From contig JAJYWC010000004.1 in assembly GCA_021791695.1 (NCBI GenBank), forward strand, positions 1 through 64,000: a stretch of 64,000 nucleotides of DNA, read 5' to 3'. The position numbers and the translations under genes were made by a program. The DNA comes from an archaeon (GTDB taxonomy: Archaea; Thermoproteota; Nitrososphaeria; Nitrososphaerales; Gagatemarchaeaceae). Under the pieces are notes generated by a model that saw only the letters and a program-made list of their open reading frames with translations, had not been told where the DNA came from and searched no databases. Below are positions 56,727 through 64,000 of the stretch, one piece after another. Each line of letters begins with the position of its first letter. The stretch's first letter is position 1.

Positions 56727-58382
56727 TTGATAGACGCGATCCAGGCTGCGTACGTCGTAGCGATTCTCGGCGCAGCAATATTCTCCGGATGGCTCCTGGC
56801 GCCCTACGTAGTCGGGGTCTACAACCGGTCTCCCGGCAGGCTGGACCGGTTCCTCGACCCTCTGGAGAACCTCATCTACCGCGTCGTCGGCGCCGACCCC
56901 GCGCACACGATGGACTGGAAGCAGTATTTCCTCGCCGCGCTCTTAGTTAACATCGTCCAGATGGCGATAGCCGCATTCATCCTCCTCTTCCAGGGTTCTC
57001 TCCCCCTGAACCCCCAGGGATTCTCCGGACTCTCCTGGGACCTGACCTTCAACACGGTAGTCTCGATAGCCACCAACACCAACCTCCAGCACTACAACGG
57101 GGAGACCACGCTGTCTTACCTAAGCCAGATGTCGGCCATCCAGTTCCTGCAGTTCACGTCGGCGGCCACCGGTCTATGTGCAGCCGTCGCCTTCGTCCGT
57201 GGCCTGACCAACGGGTCCAGGGACATGGGTAACTTCTACGTCGACTTTGTAAGGTCAATCACCCGCATCCTGATACCACTCTGCTTCGTCGCGGCGCTCG
57301 TCTTCGTCGCCCTCGGCGTCCCCCAGACGCTTGGGGGCTACGTCACCGTCAAGACCATCGAGGGCGCTTCGCAGACGATATTAGTCGGCCCGGTGGCCTC
57401 GCTCGTCTCTATAATGCAGATCGGTACGAACGGGGGCGGCTACTACGGGGCGAACTCTGCCTATCCTTTCCAGAATCCCAACCCCCAGTCGGATATTCTG
57501 GAGATCTTCCTGATGCTCCTGCTCCCGACGACCCTCTGCTTCGTCTACGGCCTCATGCTCGGCAAGAAGAGAGAGACGCGCCCCGTCCTTTTCGGCGCCT
57601 ACGCCCTCTTCGCCATAGACCTGATCATCGCCTTCATCCCCACCTCGACCCTGAACTCCGGGATGGAGGTGAGGTTCGCGGGATTCTGGTCTGCGTTCTG
57701 GACGGTCGTGACCACGGCGGTCACGACGGGCTCTGTGAACAGCACGCTGGCGAGCCAGCACCCGCTGGTCGTCCTTTCTGCCTTCATGGGTATGCTGATT
57801 CAGTCGACGCCGGGAGGGATTGGCGCCGGTCTGATGTATATGGTCATGTACGCCGTCATCACAGTCTTCATCGTCGGGCTCATGTCAGGAAGGACTCCCG
57901 AGTACCTGGGCTTCAAGATCAGATCAAGGGATGTACTCCTCGTGATGAGCGCATTCCTGATCCACCCTCTGATAATACTGGTGCCTACAGTCCTCGCGTA
58001 CGCGACCGGGGCTGCCTCGACGATAGGACTGGGGACGAACTCTCTGGGCTTCACTCAGGTGCTCTACGAGTTCACGTCGGCCGCTGCGAACAACGGCTCA
58101 GATTTTCTCGGCTCGATGGCCGACACTCCCTTCTTCAACGTCTCGACCGGAGTGGTGATGTTCCTGGGCCGTTACGCTCCGATGGGCCTTCTTCTCGCTC
58201 TGTCCGGGTCGGTGATAGGCAGGAAGAGGTCTCCCGAATCTGGCCTGAAGACGGACACGATCGCCTTCACGGCGGTCCTCGTCGGCAGCATCATGATACT
58301 CGTCGTGCTCACCTTCTTTCCCTTCCTCGCCCTCGGTCCGATCTTGTCATACTTCCAAGGCAACGTGAACGGACTGGGATAG
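56727..58382 (+). CDS. kdpA: Potassium-transporting ATPase KdpA
   Basis: 551 residues, normal length, ~10 helices with four selectivity-filter loops, e.g. TFNTVVSIATNTNLQHYNGE, MQIGTNGGGYYGANSAYPFQ, EFTSAAANNGSDFLG. KdpA is the K+-conducting subunit of the high-affinity Kdp pump. TTG start at 56727. The operon is kdpABC; no kdpF or KdpDE two-component genes are seen. Confidence 0.97.
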   Translation: MIDAIQAAYVVAILGAAIFSGWLLAPYVVGVYNRSPGRLDRFLDPLENLIYRVVGADPAHTMDWKQYFLAALLVNIVQMAIAAFILLFQGSLPLNPQGFSGLSWDLTFNTVVSIATNTNLQHYNGETTLSYLSQMSAIQFLQFTSAATGLCAAVAFVRGLTNGSRDMGNFYVDFVRSITRILIPLCFVAALVFVALGVPQTLGGYVTVKTIEGASQTILVGPVASLVSIMQIGTNGGGYYGANSAYPFQNPNPQSDILEIFLMLLLPTTLCFVYGLMLGKKRETRPVLFGAYALFAIDLIIAFIPTSTLNSGMEVRFAGFWSAFWTVVTTAVTTGSVNSTLASQHPLVVLSAFMGMLIQSTPGGIGAGLMYMVMYAVITVFIVGLMSGRTPEYLGFKIRSRDVLLVMSAFLIHPLIILVPTVLAYATGAASTIGLGTNSLGFTQVLYEFTSAAANNGSDFLGSMADTPFFNVSTGVVMFLGRYAPMGLLLALSGSVIGRKRSPESGLKTDTIAFTAVLVGSIMILVVLTFFPFLALGPILSYFQGNVNGLG

Positions 58383-58386
58383 AACC

Positions 58387-60510
58387 ATGAACAATGACAT
58401 CCCCCGAACTCAGTATGCGGCCCTCAACGGTAGCGTCGTAGTAGACTCTATTCTCAGGCTCAGCCCCGTTTCGCTGCTCTCGAACCCCGTCATGTTCATC
58501 ACCGAACTTATGTTCTTCATCGTCGCTGCGATGGCGATATACCCGCAAGGTTTCGCCCCGGCCGCCTCGGTGGGCGAGAGGGCCTACTACGTCGAGATAG
58601 CCTCCATCCTCCTCATCACCGTATGGTTCAGCACCCTCTCAGACGCGCTCGCAGAGCAGCAGGCCAAGAACACGGCCGGCAGCCTCCGTAAGCTCAAGAC
58701 AAAGGTCATCAGCAAGAAGGTCCTGAGGGAGGCCTTCTCTAGTACGGTGGTCCCCACATCCTCGGATGAGCTCAGTAAGGGGGACCTGGTTCTCCTCGAG
58801 GACGGTGACGTCGTACCCATCGACTCCGAGGTGCTGGAGGGGATCGCGATGGTCGACGAATCACTCCTCACCGGAGAGTCGGCACCGGTCAGGAAGGCCC
58901 CCGGAGATGTCCTCATCGGCGGCTCCAGGATAGTGAGCGACACCCTGACCGTCAGGATATCCGTCAACCCCGAGGAAGGTTACATCAACCAGATGATCCG
59001 GATGGTCGAATCATCGAAGAGGCCGAAGACGCCGAACGAGCAGGCGGTGACGATAGTCCTCATCGGACTCACGGGGATCTTCACGATAATCATCCTCGCC
59101 CTGCTCGGTCTCTCCGTAACGCTGGGTCTGGGCGCAGACCTCTCGGTGCTCATCGCGCTCTACGTCTGCCTGCTGCCGACCACGATAGGGGCGCTCCTCC
59201 CGGCCATCGGTCTCTCGGGCATCTCCAGACTCTATCAGAGGAAGATAGTCGCCAAGTCGGGCAGGGCGGTCGAGACGGCCGGAGACGCCGACGTGGTGCT
59301 CCTCGACAAGACGGGCACGATCACGGTCGGAAACAGGGCCGCCATCGAGTTCATCCCGTTCGAGGGCTACTCTGAGAGGCAGGTGGGGGAGGCCGCGTTC
59401 CTGTCCTCCTGGTACGACGACACTCCCGAAGGCAGGAGCATCATCGCCCTATCCTACAACAAGGGCTTCGTGCCGAAGAACCTGAACTCGCTCCCGCTCT
59501 CCGAGGTCTTCGAGTTCTCTGCGGTCACGCGCACGAGCGGGGTCAAGATAGGCAGGGCGCAGGAGTTCATGCTCCCGAAGGGCCGGTCGAGGGGAAGGAT
59601 GAGAAGGAAGTTCTCGAGCGACAGCGTCGCATCCGACGACGACCAGAGCCCGGACCTCGAGATAATCAAGGGCGCCCCAGATTCGATAAAGAGGGCGCTC
59701 ATCTCGCCGCCGCAGGACTTCGACGCGGTGGTGGACGCAGTTGCAGCGGCAGGAGAGACCCCAATGGCCATATCCCAGAATGGCGAAGCGCTCGGCGTCA
59801 TCCGGCTCAAGGACGTGCTGAAGCCGGGCATCAAGGAAAAGATCCAGGGGATCAAGACCATGGGCATCCGGCCCGTCATGATAACCGGGGACCAGCCCCT
59901 CACGGCCAAGAGTATAGCGGGCGAGGTCGGCATCGACGAGTACGTCCCGCGGGCCAAACCCGAGGACAAGTTCGCTATCGTCCAAAAGGAACAGGCCCAG
60001 TCGAGGGTAGTAGCCATGATAGGCGACGGGACGAACGACGCGCCTGCTCTGGCGGTCGCCGATGTGGGCCTCGCGATGAACTCGGGGACCGAGGCGGCCA
60101 AGGAAGCCGCGAACATGGTCGACCTGGAGTCCAACCCGGCCAAGATAATCGACGTCGTCCTCCTAGGAAAGCAGCTCCTCATGACGAGGGGGGCTGTGAC
60201 GACCTTCAGCATCGCGAACGACGTCGCCAAGTACTTTGCGATAATGCCGGTCATCTTCAGCGCGACGGTACCCCAGCTTGAGGCGCTCAACATCCTCCAC
60301 CTCGGCCTGCACAGCGCGGTCCTGTCGGCGCTGATATTCAACGCCCTCGTCATCCCGATGCTGATCCCCCTTGCCATGAGAGGGGTCAGGTTCAGGCCGT
60401 CGGGCACGATGTCGCTCTTCCTGAGGAACGCCTTCGTCTACGGAATCGGAGGAATCGTCGTCCCGTTCATCGGAATCAAGCTGATCGACATACTGCTGTC
60501 TGCGATATAG
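58387..60510 (+). CDS. kdpB: Potassium-transporting ATPase KdpB
   Basis: 707 residues. P-type ATPase motifs: TGES in LLTGESAPV, phosphorylation site DKTGT (Asp ~307), nucleotide-domain KGAPDSIKRAL, MITGDQPLTAKSIAGEVGID and hinge AMIGDGTNDAPALAVADVGL. It hydrolyses ATP to drive K+ through KdpA. A ~25-residue basic insertion (KGRSRGRMRRKFSSDSVASD) lies in the N domain. Starts 4 nt after kdpA. Confidence 0.97.
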   Translation: MNNDIPRTQYAALNGSVVVDSILRLSPVSLLSNPVMFITELMFFIVAAMAIYPQGFAPAASVGERAYYVEIASILLITVWFSTLSDALAEQQAKNTAGSLRKLKTKVISKKVLREAFSSTVVPTSSDELSKGDLVLLEDGDVVPIDSEVLEGIAMVDESLLTGESAPVRKAPGDVLIGGSRIVSDTLTVRISVNPEEGYINQMIRMVESSKRPKTPNEQAVTIVLIGLTGIFTIIILALLGLSVTLGLGADLSVLIALYVCLLPTTIGALLPAIGLSGISRLYQRKIVAKSGRAVETAGDADVVLLDKTGTITVGNRAAIEFIPFEGYSERQVGEAAFLSSWYDDTPEGRSIIALSYNKGFVPKNLNSLPLSEVFEFSAVTRTSGVKIGRAQEFMLPKGRSRGRMRRKFSSDSVASDDDQSPDLEIIKGAPDSIKRALISPPQDFDAVVDAVAAAGETPMAISQNGEALGVIRLKDVLKPGIKEKIQGIKTMGIRPVMITGDQPLTAKSIAGEVGIDEYVPRAKPEDKFAIVQKEQAQSRVVAMIGDGTNDAPALAVADVGLAMNSGTEAAKEAANMVDLESNPAKIIDVVLLGKQLLMTRGAVTTFSIANDVAKYFAIMPVIFSATVPQLEALNILHLGLHSAVLSALIFNALVIPMLIPLAMRGVRFRPSGTMSLFLRNAFVYGIGGIVVPFIGIKLIDILLSAI

Positions 60511-60521
60511 GTGATGGAGAC

Positions 60522-60980
60522 ATGGAAACGAACCCAGAGAACAAGCAAAAGGCGAGCTACCGCCCGGTCGTGGGCATCGCCATCGTGTCCCTGCTCGTGT
60601 GTGGGCTCTTCTTCCCGCTGCTGGTAACCGCGGTGGGCCAGGTTGTGTTCCCGCACCAGGCTGGCGGGAGCTTGGTCAAGCTCGACGGTAGGACGGTTGG
60701 TTCCGAGCTCATAGCGCAGGGTTTCAGCCAGCGGGTCTTCTTCCATCCGAGGAACGCGTCCGCCTCGGGGGTCGACCCCGACATCACAGTGCAGGACGCC
60801 ATGTCCCAGGTCGCGAGGATAAGCGAGGCCAGCGGAATCCCGGTCTCTGTGCTGCAGCAGCTGGTGGACGCTAACATCGACGCTTCTGGGAGGCTCGTCG
60901 AGGTCCAGTACGTCAACGTCCTCTTGTTGAACATCCAGCTCGTCCAGGACTACCCCTCAGTCTACTCTGCGTACGCCTGA
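60522..60980 (+). CDS. kdpC: Potassium-transporting ATPase KdpC, short form
   Basis: 152 residues; bacterial KdpC is ~190. N-terminal anchor PVVGIAIVSLLVCGLFFPLL, VVFPHQAGGSLVKLDGRTVG, FFHPRNASASGVDPDITVQD, YVNVLLLNIQLVQ. The usual segment SGGSNLGPTNPxLxxRV between the FHPR motif and the SGxDPxI motif is missing: here FHPRNASASGVDPDI runs straight through. Similar short KdpC occurs in some archaea. Completes the kdpABC operon. Confidence 0.93.
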   Translation: METNPENKQKASYRPVVGIAIVSLLVCGLFFPLLVTAVGQVVFPHQAGGSLVKLDGRTVGSELIAQGFSQRVFFHPRNASASGVDPDITVQDAMSQVARISEASGIPVSVLQQLVDANIDASGRLVEVQYVNVLLLNIQLVQDYPSVYSAYA

Positions 60981-61045
60981 GACTCATGTCGAGTATATTT
61001 TGTATAGCCTTAAAGCGACGAGAGACCGCACCGTAGCCGAAAGCA

Positions 61046-61450
61046 ATGACCGAAGAACCGATAGTGCCAACGGTCCCCTTCAGGAGCTGCCCGATCCAGA
61101 CCAGCCTTGGCGTGCTGGGCAGGAAGTGGACCATGCTCATCCTGCGCGACATCGCCTTCCTCAGGCTCTACCGCTTCAACCAGATTCTCCGCGCGACGCC
61201 GGGCCTCACGCCGCGCGTCCTCTCCCTCAGGCTGCGCGAGCTCGAAGCAGGCGGCTTCATCAGACACACGGAACTGAGGACAAATCCGAGACTCGTCACC
61301 TGGTCGCTCACGGAGAAGGGTACGGACACACTCCCCCTCCTGATGGGCTTCATAGACTTCGGTTCCAAGTGGTACTCAGAACAGGTCTTTGCGGACAAGG
61401 CTCCTCGCACGGCGAAAGAGCTCTTTCCTGATTTCTACGCGAGCAGATAA
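61046..61450 (+). CDS. HxlR-family transcriptional regulator
   Basis: 134 residues. CPIQTSLGVLGRKWTMLILR, RFNQILRATPGLTPRVLSLR, LRELEAGGFIRHTELRTNPR and SLTEKGTD define the HxlR winged helix, with the usual N-terminal Cys. TATA-like CCTTAAAGCG ~30 nt upstream. It sits between kdpABC and an ABC exporter that starts 2 nt after its stop, so it most likely controls the exporter. Confidence 0.92.
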   Translation: MTEEPIVPTVPFRSCPIQTSLGVLGRKWTMLILRDIAFLRLYRFNQILRATPGLTPRVLSLRLRELEAGGFIRHTELRTNPRLVTWSLTEKGTDTLPLLMGFIDFGSKWYSEQVFADKAPRTAKELFPDFYASR

Positions 61451-61452
61451 CC

Positions 61453-62244
61453 ATGCCGGCTGCGCCATTGATCGACGCGGTCGGGCTCGTGAAGGACTAT
61501 GGCGACGTCCGGGCGCTGGCGGGACTTGACCTCAGGGTGGCACCGGGCGAGATCTACGGTCTGCTCGGACCGAACGGAGCGGGGAAGACCACGACTCTCC
61601 GGATCCTCGCGGCGCTCGACAGACCCACTTCCGGGAGGCTCATGGTCGCGGGGTTCGACCCCTCCGATGACGCCATCGAGGTGAAGAAGCGTGTCGGATA
61701 CGTGGCGGAGACGGCCATCCTCTACGAGTCGCTCACGCCGAGAGAGTACTTCGAGTTCGTCGCATCCACGCGGCGGCTGGACAGAGGCGTTGTGAAGCGC
61801 GCGTCCACCCTCGCCGACGCGTTCGACCTGGGCTCGCACTACGACGTCCCGATAGGAGCTCTCTCACTGGGCACCAAGCAGAAGATAGCCATCATAGCGG
61901 CCGTGATGCACTCTCCCCCTCTGCTCCTGCTGGACGAGCCGCTCAACGGCCTCGACGCGAAGAGCGGTAGGATCCTGAAGGAGGTGGTATCCCTCCACGC
62001 GCGCGGAGGCGGAGGGGTCGTCTTCTCGTCACACATCATGGAGGTCGCCGAAGCGATGTGCACGAGGATCGGGATCGTGAACGAAGGGAGGGTCGTGGCC
62101 GAGGGCACGATGGAAGAGCTCCGCGCCCTATCGGGAAGGAGAGACTCTTCACTCGAAGAGCTCTTCCTGAAGCTCACCGAGGAGGAGGGGTTCGTCGCGG
62201 AGACCATCGGCAGGCTCAGAGAGGACGCTAGCCGTGGACCTTGA
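61453..62244 (+). CDS. ABC transporter ATPase (drug/lipid exporter type)
   Basis: 263 residues. Walker A LLGPNGAGKTTTLRIL, Q-loop region VGYVAETAILYESLTPREYF, signature LSLGTKQKIAI (LSxGxKQ variant common in ABC-2 exporters), Walker B LLLLDEPLNGLDA, H-loop SSHIMEV. Works with the membrane protein encoded next, whose start overlaps its end by 11 nt. Confidence 0.95.
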   Translation: MPAAPLIDAVGLVKDYGDVRALAGLDLRVAPGEIYGLLGPNGAGKTTTLRILAALDRPTSGRLMVAGFDPSDDAIEVKKRVGYVAETAILYESLTPREYFEFVASTRRLDRGVVKRASTLADAFDLGSHYDVPIGALSLGTKQKIAIIAAVMHSPPLLLLDEPLNGLDAKSGRILKEVVSLHARGGGGVVFSSHIMEVAEAMCTRIGIVNEGRVVAEGTMEELRALSGRRDSSLEELFLKLTEEEGFVAETIGRLREDASRGP

Positions 62245-63868
62245 GGAGGAGTGGAGGGCGAGCGCAGTCGCCTACGCAGAGCTCGTCTATCGGCCGATAA
62301 TCAGGTCCGGCTACACGTCGAGGGACATTGGCTCGATCAAAGCTGTCAGAAGGGCGCTGACGGGTGCCTCGGTCAACAAGGCGATATTCGCACTCTTCAC
62401 GATGGCGGGCGCCCTCTTCCCCTTTGTCATCTACGCAACGGGCCTCGAGAGACTCTCGCTGACCGTCACGGTCTCCCTCAGCATTCTCCTCGTCTTCGGC
62501 TACGTCGTCCTGTACTGCGTCCAGGTGCTGCCTTCATTCGTGAGCAGCGGGTCGTTCGCGCCCCTGTCGACGATGCCGCTCTCCTCCCTTGAAGTCTCGC
62601 GGGTCGCAGGCCTGACCCTCTGGCGCACTCTCGACTACATACTGCTGGCCAGCCTAATCAGCCAGATTGGCGCCGTGGCCTTCTTCACGAACTCGCCGGC
62701 AGGAACGCTCCTTGTAGCCTTCGCGTCGGTGCTGAGCACGCTGCTCGCCGTGGGCCTCTCGTTCTGGCTGACCTCCGTCTTCCAGAGGAGGCTCGAGGGT
62801 GGCAGCCTCACTGGCATACGGGCGTTCTTCCGACCCCTCTACTTCGTCCTCTGGGGACTCGGCGTGATGAGCGCTGTCTTCCTCTTCAGTCTGATATCCT
62901 ATGTGGCTCCTCCTCTCCAGGCCGCTCTGACGGACCCGGCTTCCCCGGCAGGTTTCGTCCTCTCTCTCATACTCCCGTTCTCTGCCGGGATAGTCTCGAC
63001 CCACTTCCAGGGCGAGCCGGTCTCGCGGCTGTCGCTGACGCTCGGTCTTGCCGGGCTGGTCGTCGCAGGGTTGGCTACCGCTGCGGCCACGCGCGTGACC
63101 CTGGGCGTCGTGACCGGGGTCGTGCTCCCGACGAGGGAGCTCTCGAGCCACGCTGCCAAGACGGGGCTCAAGTTCCGCATCCACGGGCCTCTCTTCGCGT
63201 ACGTCCTGAAGGACCTGCGCGTCTCGTCCCGGAACCCTGCCACGGGATTCCTCTTCGCCCTCCCATTCTTCGAGATAATCGCGGTGGTCGTCCCTCTCAC
63301 AGCCGCCTCGGTGGTGAAGATGTCGGTCGTCCTGGTCGGCGCGCAGGTCGGCGGAGGCTTCGCTCTCTTCGTCGCGTTCCTGCTCGTGACCGTGGAGGAC
63401 CTCGGGGTGGAGAGGCGGACCGCTCTGCCCTTCAGCGATTCGGTGCGCACGCTCTCAAAGGTCGTGGTCTCGGCCGCAGCATTCCTCCCTGTCCCAGTGG
63501 CGTTAAGCCTCGTACTCGCGGGCAAGCCAACCACGTTCTGGGGGTCGGAAGCAGTGCCTGCGCTCGCAGCCGTCTCGGTCTTCGCCGCGTGCGTCTTCGA
63601 GGTCTCTGTGCTGAAGGCGCTTGCCGAGAACGGACGCGGAATGGCTATGAAGTTCGCGGCCGGCATCGGTACAGGGGAGTTGCTCCTCATCCTTCCCGCC
63701 TTCGTCTACGCGATCGTATTCGTAATGTCCCGCGACCACGTCGCCGCCCTGACCGCGCTCTCAGTCTCGACGGCACTCGAGCTCGCGGCGGCCTGCTTCG
63801 TTCTCGAGCCGAAGGGCGCGATACGGCGAAGGGTCGGCTCAGGCCCGTCGGAGCGAGTTGTCCCTTGA
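62234..63868 (+). CDS. ABC exporter membrane subunit
   Basis: 544 residues from GTG 62234 with ~12 hydrophobic segments in two halves (AIFALFTMAGALFPFVIYAT, VSLSILLVFGYVVLYCVQVL ... LLILPAFVYAIVFVMS) and a central cytoplasmic part (FAYVLKDLRVSSRNPATGFL) typical of large ABC-2-type permeases. Coupled to the ATPase gene and, through a TTGA overlap, to the next gene. Substrate unknown. Confidence 0.8.
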   Translation: MDLEEEWRASAVAYAELVYRPIIRSGYTSRDIGSIKAVRRALTGASVNKAIFALFTMAGALFPFVIYATGLERLSLTVTVSLSILLVFGYVVLYCVQVLPSFVSSGSFAPLSTMPLSSLEVSRVAGLTLWRTLDYILLASLISQIGAVAFFTNSPAGTLLVAFASVLSTLLAVGLSFWLTSVFQRRLEGGSLTGIRAFFRPLYFVLWGLGVMSAVFLFSLISYVAPPLQAALTDPASPAGFVLSLILPFSAGIVSTHFQGEPVSRLSLTLGLAGLVVAGLATAAATRVTLGVVTGVVLPTRELSSHAAKTGLKFRIHGPLFAYVLKDLRVSSRNPATGFLFALPFFEIIAVVVPLTAASVVKMSVVLVGAQVGGGFALFVAFLLVTVEDLGVERRTALPFSDSVRTLSKVVVSAAAFLPVPVALSLVLAGKPTTFWGSEAVPALAAVSVFAACVFEVSVLKALAENGRGMAMKFAAGIGTGELLLILPAFVYAIVFVMSRDHVAALTALSVSTALELAAACFVLEPKGAIRRRVGSGPSERVVP

Positions 63869-64000
63869 GCCGCAGGAGGTCGAGGAGGGAGAGGCCCCGG
63901 AGGACTTTGGTGGTCGTCGCTGCGGTGCTGCTCGTCGCCGCCGCGCTGGGTTCGGTCGTCCTCCTCTACCACCCGGCGTCCTCGCCTCATGCCTCCTCCC
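63865..64000 (+). CDS. Membrane-anchored protein, 3' end cut
   Basis: Starts with TTG at 63865 overlapping the permease stop (TTGA). Very basic LSRRRSRRERPRRT followed by a membrane anchor LVVVAAVLLVAAALGSVVLL and the start of a Pro/Ser-rich region. Only 45 residues are visible. Its coupling suggests an extracellular partner of the ABC exporter. Confidence 0.55.
   Translation, partial: MSRRRSRRERPRRTLVVVAAVLLVAAALGSVVLLYHPASSPHASS

Overview
The window is about 60% G+C and clearly archaeal. It carries a TFB initiation factor, an Alba chromatin protein, ribosomal protein L40e, deoxyhypusine synthase, a NusA-like KH factor, many apparently leaderless genes with a TATA box about 26 nt upstream, and two tRNA genes interrupted by very short bulge-helix-bulge introns. 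An ESCRT-III/Vps4 (CdvB/CdvC) cell-division cluster points to the TACK group. The mix (membrane pyrophosphatase, COX2-cupredoxin, KdpABC, Tad-like pili) suggests a Nitrososphaeria/Thaumarchaeota-type organism, perhaps from an acidic habitat, but no ammonia-oxidation gene is present and the lineage is inference.

Layout. 1-2594 (minus): a sulfur-transfer locus with a Cys/Met PLP enzyme (cut by the window edge), a MoaD/ThiS-ThiF/MoeB-rhodanese fusion and a JAMM metalloprotease. This resembles the protein-thiocarboxylate homocysteine pathway (HcyS/HcyF/HcyD), but carrier and activator are fused. 2740-3303: AK6/Fap7-type kinase. 3237-10079: a Tad/type IV pilus locus with a minus operon (secretion ATPase, split TadB/TadC, pilin, HerA-like ATPase) and a divergent chain of five pilin-like genes with overlapping ends. 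9964-16865: TFB, deoxyhypusine synthase, a K+-independent-type H+-pyrophosphatase, RidA, a tiny zinc ribbon, a cysteine-paired Kelch-like surface protein and a coiled-coil protein. 17049-20913: intron-containing tRNA-Cys, COX2-cupredoxin fusion, decayed cupredoxin, DUF5679 protein, cysteinyl-tRNA synthetase. 21001-29347: glycosidase-like protein, beta-CASP nuclease, half-GtrA, isoleucyl-tRNA synthetase, phosphoesterase. 29344-33708: TrmB-type regulator divergent from an ESCRT-III gene, then CdvB and CdvC. 33713-44812: MacB-like ABC exporter, aspartyl-tRNA synthetase, DCC protein, NusA-like factor, Alba, succinyl-CoA synthetase, ferritin-like protein, exported beta-propeller and cyclophilin, L40e, PAP2 phosphatase.

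45057-49700 is a lower-G+C island beginning at a tRNA-Val gene that has an intron at an unusual position. It holds a tyrosine integrase, a toxin/antitoxin-like pair, two unrecognised genes and two broken genes for exported proteins (a G1 peptidase remnant and a double-anchored surface protein).

49869-64000: CBS-domain protein, universal stress protein, NikR-like regulator divergent from a ZIP-like transporter plus cupredoxin, a membrane protein with a double winged-helix regulator, a DUF929/VKOR disulfide-forming pair, an Lrp-type effector domain, KdpABC, an HxlR regulator and an ABC exporter. The disulfide pair, exported cyclophilin, cupredoxins and the cysteine-paired propeller would together fit an oxidising cell-surface compartment. 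Functions come from motif reading by eye, without database searches.
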